Shown: positions 14,464 through 22,091 of the stretch, piece by piece
How the letters are laid out: each line of letters opens with the position of its first letter
How positions within the stretch are numbered: the stretch's first letter is position 1
DNA from: Streptomyces sp. NBC_01255
GTDB lineage: Bacteria; Actinomycetota; Actinomycetes; Streptomycetales; Streptomycetaceae
Assembly (NCBI RefSeq): GCF_036226445.1
Contig: NZ_CP108474.1
Location: 7,316,001-7,380,000, forward strand
Direction: 5' to 3'
Length of the DNA stretch: 64,000 bases
Notes under the pieces: model-generated
What the model was told of the DNA's origin: nothing
Database searches by the model: none
The model's input: the letters and a program-made list of their open reading frames with translations, nothing else
Position numbers and translations under genes: made by a program

Positions 14464-15144
14464 ATGGGTGAGAGTGCCAGAGATCGGCTCGGGGAGTGGA
14501 TCCGTCCGGACGGCGGGGTCGTGCTGCTCACCGTCGAGTGTCAGCGGGGAGTCGTCGGCGCGGAGAGCGCGCTGCCCGAACTCGCCGCCGCGGCCCGCGC
14601 GTCGGGCGCCCTGCGGAACGTGGCGCGGCTCGTGGCCGCCGCGCACGAGGCCGACGTCCAGGTGATCCACGCCGTCGCCGAGCGGCGCCCCGACGGACGC
14701 GCCGCCAACACCAACGCGCGCCTCTTCCGGGCCGCCGCCCGGCTGCCGGTGCAGCAGCACAGCGGCAGCACGGCCGTACGGATCGCCGAACCGATCGAGG
14801 TCGCGGAGGAGGACATCGTGGTCCGGCGCCTGCACGGTCTCTCACCGCTCGCGGGCACGGACGTCGACGCGCTCCTGCGCAACCTCGGCTGCCGGACGCT
14901 GATCGTGACCGGCGTCTCCGCCAACGTGGCCGTGCCCAACGCGGTCTTCGACGCCGTCAACCTCGGCTACACGGTCGTCGTGCCCGCGGACGCGATCGCG
15001 GGGGTGCCGGCCGACTACACCCCCGCGATGATCCGCCACACCCTCGCGCTCGTCGCCACGATCACGACGACGGACGAGGTGCTGGGCTGCTGGAAGGCGC
15101 CCCGGCGGGCACGGCCCGCCGGGGGTTCCGTCAGCCGAGGCTGA
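14464..15144 (+). CDS. Isochorismatase-fold protein lacking the catalytic triad
   Basis: A 226-residue protein with the cysteine-hydrolase fold: the first strand (GGVVLLTVECQRGVVG), DVQVIHAVAER, EEDIVVRRLHGLSPLAGTDV, and then the segment that normally carries the nucleophile, TGVSANVAVPNAVFDAVNLG. In active members the triad is Asp-Lys-Cys. Here the expected positions read Glu25, Arg122 and Ala156. The fold is intact and the surrounding sequence is well formed, so this is not a decaying pseudogene. A non-hydrolytic role (binding or regulatory) is an inference. ATG 14464 is preceded by ggggaga. The 3' end overlaps the Rieske gene by 14 bp. Confidence 0.85.
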   Translation: MGESARDRLGEWIRPDGGVVLLTVECQRGVVGAESALPELAAAARASGALRNVARLVAAAHEADVQVIHAVAERRPDGRAANTNARLFRAAARLPVQQHSGSTAVRIAEPIEVAEEDIVVRRLHGLSPLAGTDVDALLRNLGCRTLIVTGVSANVAVPNAVFDAVNLGYTVVVPADAIAGVPADYTPAMIRHTLALVATITTTDEVLGCWKAPRRARPAGGSVSRG

Positions 15145-15535
15145 TCTCGTCGCCCACCACCTGGATCGGCGTCGGCGGCAGCGGGGAGGTCGCCGGGCCG
15201 GACTTCACGCTGCCGTCCGACACGTCGAAGTGGCTCTGGTGGCACGGGCACACGATGACGCCGTCCTTCACCCCGCTGACGGCACAGCCCGCGTGGGTGC
15301 ACTTGGACGAGAAGGCGTGGAACTCGCCGGCCTTCGGCTGGGTGATCACCAGGCCCTGACCGGCGATGACCTTGCCGCCGCCCACCGGAATGTCCCCGGT
15401 CCGCGCGAGGGTGGCGCCCGCCTGCTCCTCCGTGCCCTTGTCCTCGGTGCCGCCGCCACCGCAGGCCGCGAGCGCCGCCGCCAGGCCCGCGGCGCCCGCC
15501 GCCGAGACCACCGTCCTGCGTGCCACTCCGCTCAT
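15131..15535 (-). CDS. Rieske [2Fe-2S] lipoprotein
   Basis: A 134-residue protein. The N-terminus has a twin-arginine-like signal and lipobox (VARRTVVSAAGAAGLAAALAAC), with Cys followed by a Gly-rich spacer, so it is predicted to be exported folded and lipid-anchored. The two Rieske boxes are CTHAGC and CPCHQSHF, giving the Cys-His/Cys-His ligands of a [2Fe-2S] cluster. It would carry electrons at the outer face of the membrane; the partner is unknown and no cytochrome genes are nearby. ATG 15535 (gaggggc upstream) is preferred over 15574. It converges with and overlaps the isochorismatase-like gene by 14 bp. Confidence 0.92.
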   Translation of the reverse strand: MSGVARRTVVSAAGAAGLAAALAACGGGGTEDKGTEEQAGATLARTGDIPVGGGKVIAGQGLVITQPKAGEFHAFSSKCTHAGCAVSGVKDGVIVCPCHQSHFDVSDGSVKSGPATSPLPPTPIQVVGDEISLG

Positions 15536-15660
15536 GTGCTGCCCCTCTTCCTTCGCGCACTGGTGTGTTGGCACCCGACGGTACGGGTGTGACCTGTGCC
15601 CCGTTCACAGGATCGCGTCTTCGCGCACGAACTCGCCAGGGCGCGGGAGTTCAGCACAAG

Positions 15661-15700
15661 GTCAGCGCAGGGTCAGCGCAGGGTCAGCGCAGGGTCAGCG
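15661..15700. repeat. 11-bp tandem repeat at the 3' end of the sigma-factor gene
   Basis: gtcagcgcagg is repeated three times exactly (15661-15671, 15672-15682, 15683-15693), followed by a partial fourth copy (gtcagcga). The stop codon of the sigma factor (TGA, 15686-15684) lies in the third copy. The 11-bp period is not a multiple of three, so copy-number change would move the stop. Confidence 0.85.
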
Positions 15701-16589
15701 ACGTCTCGGACGCGACATGGGACAGCTTCTCCGGGTTGCGGACGAAGTAGATGCCGGCGATACGGGCGTCCTCGACGTGGACCGCCATGACGCCGTCGAT
15801 CTCGCCGTCCATGCGGACGAGGAGCGCCGGGTTGCCGTTGACCACGGTGGGGCCGAGGGAGAGCGTGAAGCCGGCCCCGCCGGCCCTGCCGGTGAAGCCC
15901 GCCATGAGGCGGGCCACCTTGTCGGCCCCGAGGATGGGCCGCAGGGCGGCGTGCTTGATCCCGCCGCCGTCGCCCATGTAGACGGCCTCCGGGGCGAGGA
16001 CGTCGAGCAGGCCCTGGACGTCCCCGGTCTCGAACGCGCGCCGGAACGACTCCAGGGCGGCCCGGGTCTCTTTCGCGGACACCGTCCGGCGGGGACGGCG
16101 GGCGTCGACGTGCCGGCGCGCGCGGTGCGCGATCTGCCGGACGGCCGCGGGGGTCTTGTCGACGGCGGCCGCGATCTCGTCGTACTCGAAGCCGAAGGCC
16201 TCACGCAGGACGAAGACGGCGCGCTCCGTCGGAGCCAGCGTCTCCAGGACGAGCATCATCGCCATCGACACGCTCTCCGCGAGCTCCACGTCCTCGGCCA
16301 CGTCCGGCGCGGTGAGCATGGGCTCGGGCAGCCAGGGGCCCACGTACGACTCCCTGCGCCGGCTCGCGGTGCGCAGCCGGTTGAGCGCCTGGCGGGTCGT
16401 GACCCGGACCAGGTAGGCGCGCTGGTCGCTCACCTTCTCCAGGTCGACCTCGACCCAGCGCAGCCAGGTCTCCTGGAGGACGTCCTCGGCGTCGGCCGCC
16501 GATCCGAGCATCTCGTAGGCGACGGTGAAGAGGAGGTTGCGGTGGGCGACGAACGTCTCTGTCGCCGCGTCGGTGGCGTGGCCGCTCAT
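15684..16589 (-). CDS. ECF41-type RNA polymerase sigma factor (SigJ-like) with SnoaL extension
   Basis: A 301-residue protein. Sigma region 2 spans about residues 10-75 (LLFTVAYEMLGSAADAEDVL, ETWLRW) and region 4 about 115-165 (LAPTERAVFVLREAFGFEYD, TPAAVRQIAHRARRHV). A C-terminal SnoaL-like domain (about 175-290) follows, with the DGGG motif in VYMGDGGGIKHAAL and the NPEKL motif at residues 285-289, hallmarks of ECF41 factors. In this group the extension, rather than a separate anti-sigma factor, controls activity. Its ATG overlaps the stop of the upstream oxidoreductase gene (ATGA), so translation is coupled. Confidence 0.92.
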   Translation of the reverse strand: MSGHATDAATETFVAHRNLLFTVAYEMLGSAADAEDVLQETWLRWVEVDLEKVSDQRAYLVRVTTRQALNRLRTASRRRESYVGPWLPEPMLTAPDVAEDVELAESVSMAMMLVLETLAPTERAVFVLREAFGFEYDEIAAAVDKTPAAVRQIAHRARRHVDARRPRRTVSAKETRAALESFRRAFETGDVQGLLDVLAPEAVYMGDGGGIKHAALRPILGADKVARLMAGFTGRAGGAGFTLSLGPTVVNGNPALLVRMDGEIDGVMAVHVEDARIAGIYFVRNPEKLSHVASETSLTLR

Positions 16590-17878
16590 GCCTGCACCCC
16601 GCTCCTTCGCGGCCGGTCCAGGTCGCCTTCGGCCCGCACGTTCGCATCCACAGCAAGATCCTTTTCGTCGGTGGGAGTCAGATCATGACCCACCAGCGCG
16701 CCGCGGTCACGCCCGGCCTCCAGCAACTTCTCGCGCTGGCCGCCTCCCGAGACGCGGTGCAGGCCGTACGCACCGGGCTTCTGCGCCTCCGCGGCCAGGT
16801 GCTTGACGGTGCCCTTGCACACGATCTCCTTGACCTTCGCGCCGGTGCGACCGCCGATGTGGAACCACAGCGCGATGTCGTTCCGGTGGGCGAACTGGAA
16901 GATGCCGGCGTCCCGGCCCAGGCTGATGCACTGGCCCGCGAACACCTGGTTGAGAGACGAGGGCGCTTCCCCCGCGATCCGGCTGAGGACCGTGTCGGCG
17001 GCCCGCGCGCCCATCGGCGTCGCGGCCTGGCAGCTCATCCTCGCCGGCAGGTTCGACGGCGCCGCCGAGTCCCCGGCCGCGATGACACGGTCGTCGTCCA
17101 CGCTCGTCAGGGTCTCGTCCGTGAGCAGACGGCCCAGGGCGTCGGTGCTCAGCCCGCTGCGCGCGGCCAGGTCCGGCACGCCGAAGCCCGCGGTCCAGAT
17201 GGTCACCGCGCTCTCCAGCGCGCGGCCGTCGTCGAGCCGCACCGCATCGCGCGTCACGGCTGTCACCTTCGCCCCGGGGCCCTCGACCACGGTCACCCCG
17301 AGGGCCGCCAGCCGCTTCGCGACCGAGCGGCGGCCGCGCCGGTGCAGGTACGGGCCGAGCACCTTCCCGCAGACCAGGGTCACGGCGCGGCCCGCCTCGG
17401 CCAGCTCGGCGGCGGTCTCGATGCCGGTCGGACCGCCACCGACCACCGTCACGGGGGCGGTCATCGGTGCGGCGTCGAGGACCGGCCGCAGCCGCTGCGC
17501 CTCCTCCAGATCGGCGATCGGGTACGCGAACTCGGCGGCTCCGGGCACACGCGGGTCGGCGCTGCCACTGCCCACCGCGTAGACCAGGTAGTCGTAACGG
17601 ACGGTCCCGCCCGACGCCAGCGCCACGCTGCGCCCGGCCGCGTCGATCCGTGTCACGGAGTCGACCAGCAGGCCGATGCCCTGGTGCAGGACCTCCGAGT
17701 ACGCGACGACCGCGTCGTCGGACCCGCCGACGAGCTGGTGCAGGCGGATCCGCTCGACGAAGTCCGGGCGCGGGTTGATCAGCGTCACGGTCACGTCGTC
17801 GCGCTGCGTCAGGCGGTTCGCGGCCATCACTCCGGCGTACCCGCCGCCGATCACGACCACTGCGATGTTCCCGGTCAT
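16586..17878 (-). CDS. FAD/NAD(P)-dependent oxidoreductase (NDH-2-like) in the ECF41 operon
   Basis: A 430-residue protein with an N-terminal FAD dinucleotide-binding motif (VVVIGGGYAGVMAANRL), a second NAD(P)-binding Rossmann motif near residue 145 (VTVVGGGPTGIETAAEL), and a late FAD-contact motif (DDDRVIAAGDSA). It resembles type-II NADH dehydrogenase/carotenoid-associated reductases. ECF41 sigma genes are characteristically linked to a small set of enzymes including such oxidoreductases, so it is probably the sigma factor's target as well as its operon partner. AAGGAG 6 nt upstream sets ATG 17878. A TGTCACA promoter element lies at 17939-17933. Confidence 0.9.
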   Translation of the reverse strand: MTGNIAVVVIGGGYAGVMAANRLTQRDDVTVTLINPRPDFVERIRLHQLVGGSDDAVVAYSEVLHQGIGLLVDSVTRIDAAGRSVALASGGTVRYDYLVYAVGSGSADPRVPGAAEFAYPIADLEEAQRLRPVLDAAPMTAPVTVVGGGPTGIETAAELAEAGRAVTLVCGKVLGPYLHRRGRRSVAKRLAALGVTVVEGPGAKVTAVTRDAVRLDDGRALESAVTIWTAGFGVPDLAARSGLSTDALGRLLTDETLTSVDDDRVIAAGDSAAPSNLPARMSCQAATPMGARAADTVLSRIAGEAPSSLNQVFAGQCISLGRDAGIFQFAHRNDIALWFHIGGRTGAKVKEIVCKGTVKHLAAEAQKPGAYGLHRVSGGGQREKLLEAGRDRGALVGHDLTPTDEKDLAVDANVRAEGDLDRPRRSGVQA

Positions 17879-17912
17879 GGTGTCTCCTTCGTTTCAAGCG
17901 GTTCGTGCACAA

Positions 17913-17939
17913 GACACCGCCGGGCCGGCAGCTGTGACA
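17913..17939 (-). promoter_or_regulatory. ECF41-type autoregulated promoter
   Basis: On the minus strand TGTCACA (17939-17933) is followed after 16 bp by TGTC (17916-17913). ECF41 factors are reported to recognise TGTCACA in the -35 region and CGTC in the -10 region. The -35 is exact and the -10 has one mismatch. Transcription would start about 27 nt before the oxidoreductase ATG. Confidence 0.6.
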
Positions 17940-18060
17940 CGTTGTGACGCAGGTCACTCTGGTGGGTGTGTGACGGTCGTGTCGCCCCCTCCACCCGGGA
18001 CTGTCGGACACCCGGGACGCCGTGATGGCAGACTGCGGCCCTCGACTTCTGGAGGCACCC

Positions 18061-18114
18061 ATGGCACGGCGACCCGGACACCCGGCCCGCACGAGCGGCG
18101 CGGATCCCCGATGA
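18061..18114 (+). CDS. 17-codon micro-ORF coupled to alpha/beta hydrolase
   Basis: Encodes MARRPGHPARTSGADPR. GGAGG lies 6 nt before its ATG, the best ribosome-binding site in the region. Its TGA (18112-18114) overlaps the ATG of the hydrolase gene as ATGA, while the hydrolase start has no Shine-Dalgarno sequence of its own. The arrangement suggests ribosomes load here and reinitiate at 18111. The peptide itself may have no function. Confidence 0.5.
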   Translation: MARRPGHPARTSGADPR

Positions 18115-18767
18115 CCCCGGGAACCGGCTGCCGCACGAAGCCGACCGAGCCCGGCACCCTCCTGGTCCGCAGCTCGCCCGCGGTTCCCGCCGCCGCGGTA
18201 CTGCTGCTCCACGGAGGCCGCGCCGACGGGCCGGAGCCGCCGCCCGCCCTCAACCTGCCCGCGCTGCGCATGCGGCCCTTCACCGCCGCCGTGACCCGCG
18301 CCGTCCGGGGCCGGGACGTGCTGGTCGCCGAGGTGCGCTACCGCCACCGCGGCTGGAACGGCCCGCGTGCCGACGCCGCCCGGGACGCCGAGGCCGCCCT
18401 CGTACGGCTACGGGACCGGGTGGGCCCCGTGCCCGTCGTGCTCATCGGCCACTCCATGGGAGGCCGCGCCGCGCTCAGCGCCGCCGGCGACCCGGCCGTC
18501 CGCGGTGTCGTCGCCCTCGCGCCCTGGTGCCCCACCGGGGAGCCCGTCGACCACCTCGGCGGCCGACGCCTCTACCTCCTGCACGACGAGGCCGACCGCG
18601 TCACCTCGGCGCGCGAGTCCTGGGACTTCGTCCGCAGGGCGCGGGCGGCGGGCGCGGACGCGGCGGGCATCCCGATGCCGGCCGGCGGCCACGCCATGCT
18701 CCGGGGCGCCGGCTTCTGGCACCGGCGCGCGGCGGAGCTGGCGGCGGCGCTGCTCTCGCACGGCTGA
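18111..18767 (+). CDS. Alpha/beta hydrolase (dienelactone-hydrolase-like)
   Basis: A 218-residue single-domain hydrolase. The oxyanion region AAAVLLLHGGRADGP is followed by the nucleophile elbow GHSMGG with Ser115, a later acid (LHDEADRVTS) and the catalytic His in GGHAMLRG. All three triad positions are therefore present, and the length fits a small cytoplasmic esterase. The substrate is unknown. There is no signal peptide. The start is set by ATGA overlap with the preceding micro-ORF; the frame is open further upstream without a good start. It converges on cbiZ. Confidence 0.88.
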   Translation: MTPGTGCRTKPTEPGTLLVRSSPAVPAAAVLLLHGGRADGPEPPPALNLPALRMRPFTAAVTRAVRGRDVLVAEVRYRHRGWNGPRADAARDAEAALVRLRDRVGPVPVVLIGHSMGGRAALSAAGDPAVRGVVALAPWCPTGEPVDHLGGRRLYLLHDEADRVTSARESWDFVRRARAAGADAAGIPMPAGGHAMLRGAGFWHRRAAELAAALLSHG

Positions 18768-18798
18768 CGCTCTCTCAGGACGGCACTCAGGACGGCTC

Positions 18799-19527
18799 TC
18801 AGGGGGTGAGGAGGCCGGCGCAGGCCTCGTACGTCGCGCGGTGCACGGCGCGCGCGAGCCGCGCACCCCAGAGCGACCGCGGTCCGGCGAACGCCTCGGC
18901 GGACGATCCGGTGGGCGCGTCGACCCCCACTCCGGCCCATGCCCGTGCGTCGCTCCCGGTCGGCGAGGGAGCGGCCACGCAGACGGCGTCCGTCGGCGTG
19001 CCCGAGGCGTCCGCGCCGAGTTCGACGAGGGCCTGCACCTTCGCCTCGGTGGCGGTGGCGACCGCGTTGACGAGGGCGGCGTCCGTGAGCGGCACGGGCA
19101 GCGACACGACGATGTTGATCGTCCCCGGGCGCGGGGCCGCGACGTCGCCGGCCCCCGGTACGGCCGCCCAGCCCCGTACGCCGATCCCGGCGGTGACCAC
19201 GGCCTCGGCCCCGCCGTCCGTCGCGTGCCGCCGGTTCTCGACCGAGGCCGCCGTCATGAGCCCCACCCCGGGCCCTTCGAGCCCGGCCCCGGCGGCCAGC
19301 GCGCCGAGGTGGGCGACGGGATCGAGCCGGTCGTAGCCGGGCGGGACCTGCGCGTTCAGCACCCACGCCCGCTCCCCGATGCCCCCGCCGAGGACGGCGC
19401 TCGACACCATCCGCACGCCCGGCCCCGGGGCCCACACCAGGAGCGGCCACGCACGGCCCTGTTCCGTGTGGGTGAGCAGGGCGGCGTCGGCCAGGGACGT
19501 ACGGGCGAGGAGGGTTCGGGGAAGCAC
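18799..19527 (-). CDS. cbiZ: Adenosylcobinamide amidohydrolase (CbiZ)
   Basis: A 242-residue protein with the CbiZ-family core: GVGLMTAASVENRRHATDGG, then VVTAGIGVRGWAAVPG and GTINIVVSLPVPLTDAALVN. CbiZ cleaves the aminopropanol side chain of adenosylcobinamide to give adenosylcobyric acid, letting the cell salvage incomplete corrinoids into B12 synthesis. It lies 28 bp downstream of the GH89 gene on the same strand, so they are probably co-transcribed. No other cobalamin genes and no cobalamin riboswitch pattern are visible, so it is a detached salvage gene here. Confidence 0.88.
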   Translation of the reverse strand: MLPRTLLARTSLADAALLTHTEQGRAWPLLVWAPGPGVRMVSSAVLGGGIGERAWVLNAQVPPGYDRLDPVAHLGALAAGAGLEGPGVGLMTAASVENRRHATDGGAEAVVTAGIGVRGWAAVPGAGDVAAPRPGTINIVVSLPVPLTDAALVNAVATATEAKVQALVELGADASGTPTDAVCVAAPSPTGSDARAWAGVGVDAPTGSSAEAFAGPRSLWGARLARAVHRATYEACAGLLTP

Positions 19528-19555
19528 GTCACCAGAGTAGGGACGCCGTCGCGGA

Positions 19556-21811
19556 TCACCTCGTCAGGGCCGCCAGCACCTCGCCGGCCAGGGCGACGGG
19601 GTCTCCGGTCGGCCGCGTCGCGTACGGCTCGTTGCCGTGCGCCCAGGCGTCGTCCCTCGCGAACCAGTCGATGGCGACCGGTTCCGTGCGGTTCACCAGC
19701 GCGCTGTCGAGGCTCGCGAAGTACGCGGCCCAGCGCGGCGCGTACACGTCCCGGACGAGCCCGGCCCACTCGCGGTTGGCGTAGTCGTGCAGGCCGCCCG
19801 CCTCGCTCGGTCCCCGGCCACCCCAGGTGGTGAGGATCGAGCGGGCGTCGTACTCCAGCCGGTCGCGTTCGGCGGGGCCGGCCCCCCAGGCGCGGGCGTC
19901 GGCGAGCCACGGACCGAGCAGGAACCGCCGGTCGGCGGCGACCAGCCGCCCGAGCAGCTCCAGATGGGCGTTCCACTCGGCCACCCGCTCCCGGAATCCC
20001 GCGAGGTCCCCGGCCTCGTACGCGGTCCTGATCCGGGGCAGGAGGACGCGGCCGCGGTTGGTGAGCGACTGTCGAGCCACGTCCACGAGGTCGAAGCGGT
20101 AGGCGTCGGTGGTCCGCAGCTCGGGAGCCACCTTCAGCAGCTCCGCGAGAGCGCGCTCCACGGTGGCCGCGTCGTAGCGCATGGCGGTCGGGCTCCAGCG
20201 CGCCGCCCTGGCCGCCGTCAGACTCGGCCGCGCGGCGAAGACGCTGTCCTGCGGTTCGCTCCACGTACCGGATCGCATGCTGTACGGGCCGCGGCGCAAC
20301 TGCTCCCACGCGGCGGCGGCGTGGGGGTCGGCGCCGCCGTAGCGCCGGGCGGCGTACTCCGCGAACCAGGTCCTGTGGTCGATCGGGCCCGGCTGCCAGG
20401 CGAGTTCGGTGAACAGGTCGAAGGCGGCGGGGTTCCCGCCGGTCCCCTCCGGGAGGTACGCGATGCCGCTCAGCGTGCTGCCGGGCGCGGTCAGCCACGC
20501 GTGGAACCGGTCGACCCAGACGCCGGTGTTGGCGCCCAGGCTGGTGTGGCCGCCGAAGTTGCCGATCGCGCCGAAGGCGTAGGGCGTACCACCCCACTGG
20601 GTCGCCCGGTCGAGGCCGTCGTAGCGGTCGGACAGACCGTCGACGACGAGCACCCGGCGGCGGTCCACACCGCTCAGGAGAGCCGCCGACGGGTTCCGCT
20701 GCCAGCCGAGCGTGACCCAGATGGCGCCGGGGTGCGCCGCCTCCAGGGCCTGCTGGACGGCCCCGGCCGCTCCCGCCACGTCGACGGGTCCCGGGGTGCC
20801 GCCCTCGTGCAGGAGGTCCATCTTGAACATGTCGCCGGCACCGAACCGCTGCTCCTGGAAGCGGTAGTACGTCGCGGCCAGCCGCGCGAAGACCGGTCCG
20901 GTCGGGTCCAGCCAGTCCGGCCGGGCGAAGCCCACCCACGTGCCCTGAGGGACCGTGACCGCGCCCGGGTTCCGGGCGGCGAAGTCCGGCGGCACCGTGC
21001 CGAAGAAGCCGGGCAGCACCGGGGTCATCCCCAGCGCGCGCAGGTGCCCCGCGATCCTGCTCCCGAGCGTCGCGCGGGCCTCGATCAGCCGCTCGGAGAC
21101 CGGGCCGGCGAAGCCCGACATGTTCTGCAGCAGCCACCAGCCCTGATGGGCCGGGGCGGGGATCCACTCGCGCAGCTCCGCCGCGCTGTAGCCGAACCGC
21201 TGGAGAGCGCGGTAGTACGGGTACTCGGCGCCGGTCGGCACGAAGACCTCGTTGACGCCGTGCAGCGCCATCAGGTCGATGTCGTGCCGGTAGGAGGCGA
21301 AGTCGCGGTACGCGCCGGAGTAGCCCTCGTCGGTGTCGTTCAGGGCGTACCGGTGAGGCACCGTCGCCCTGCGGGTGACGGTGCCGGTGACCCCGGGGAG
21401 CGTGGACGGCAGCCGGCCGAGGCTGTCGCCCGGCCATCCGATGTCGACCCCCGCGATCCGCTCCAGGTACCAGCCCACTCCCGTGACCAGCGTGGCCGGC
21501 GAGGTGCCGCGCACCCGGATCGCCCCGGCCGTCCCGGAGACGGAGAAGTAGTCGCCGGAGGCGGCCGCCTCGACCGGGACCAGATCGAACTGCCCGGCCA
21601 CGGACGGCAGCAGACGCTTCAGACTCGCCCGGGCGGGCGCCGGATCGAAGGCGGGCGGCGCGGCCGGTCCGGGAGGCGGTGCTCCGGGGGCGGGCGCGGC
21701 CGTCGTCACGGCGGGCGCGGGCGCCGTCGCGGCGGGGGAGACCGCCGTCAGGGTGGCGAGCGCCACGACGACGAGGGCGTGACGGCATCGAAGGATCAGA
21801 CGACTGGCCAT
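19556..21811 (-). CDS. Secreted alpha-N-acetylglucosaminidase (GH89)
   Basis: A 751-residue protein with an N-terminal signal peptide (MASRLILRCRHALVVVALAT and a following Ala-rich stretch) and an Ala/Pro linker to about residue 55. The body matches NAGLU/GH89: the N-terminal beta domain, then YRHDIDLMALHGVNEVFVPT, HLRALGMTPVLPGFFGTVP, DMFKMDLLHEGGTPGP and YLPEGTGGNPAAFDLFTELA. The last two carry the two candidate catalytic Glu residues. The enzyme would release terminal alpha-linked GlcNAc from external glycans. A single signal and no carbohydrate-binding module are seen. Divergent from arcD, with 280 bp between them. Confidence 0.9.
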   Translation of the reverse strand: MASRLILRCRHALVVVALATLTAVSPAATAPAPAVTTAAPAPGAPPPGPAAPPAFDPAPARASLKRLLPSVAGQFDLVPVEAAASGDYFSVSGTAGAIRVRGTSPATLVTGVGWYLERIAGVDIGWPGDSLGRLPSTLPGVTGTVTRRATVPHRYALNDTDEGYSGAYRDFASYRHDIDLMALHGVNEVFVPTGAEYPYYRALQRFGYSAAELREWIPAPAHQGWWLLQNMSGFAGPVSERLIEARATLGSRIAGHLRALGMTPVLPGFFGTVPPDFAARNPGAVTVPQGTWVGFARPDWLDPTGPVFARLAATYYRFQEQRFGAGDMFKMDLLHEGGTPGPVDVAGAAGAVQQALEAAHPGAIWVTLGWQRNPSAALLSGVDRRRVLVVDGLSDRYDGLDRATQWGGTPYAFGAIGNFGGHTSLGANTGVWVDRFHAWLTAPGSTLSGIAYLPEGTGGNPAAFDLFTELAWQPGPIDHRTWFAEYAARRYGGADPHAAAAWEQLRRGPYSMRSGTWSEPQDSVFAARPSLTAARAARWSPTAMRYDAATVERALAELLKVAPELRTTDAYRFDLVDVARQSLTNRGRVLLPRIRTAYEAGDLAGFRERVAEWNAHLELLGRLVAADRRFLLGPWLADARAWGAGPAERDRLEYDARSILTTWGGRGPSEAGGLHDYANREWAGLVRDVYAPRWAAYFASLDSALVNRTEPVAIDWFARDDAWAHGNEPYATRPTGDPVALAGEVLAALTR

Positions 21812-22091
21812 CCGGCTCCCTGATCGGGGAAGGCCCCCCGGACCGAGGAGGACGACGAAAGCGTGCGCTCAGTGTCGGGCCGCTCGCGCTCGCGCGGACG
21901 CAGGCGCAGCCGCGAACCGGCCGGTGCTCATCCTCGCGGGCGCACGCCGATCGCGGGGCCGGTTGCCGAAGATGCCTGCCATGCCAGGACAAAACGTACG
22001 TACCGGATTAGATTTTCCTTTCGCGCCATGGGCGCTTTGTGAGGGGTCCGAAAACTGCCGGGGCGATCGAGCACGTCTGCGAGGGCACGCG

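Noticed and set aside
21812..22091. Possible cobalamin riboswitch upstream of the GH89-cbiZ unit
   Set aside because: No B12-box-like sequence or the expected GCCACTG segment is visible on the minus strand in this region.
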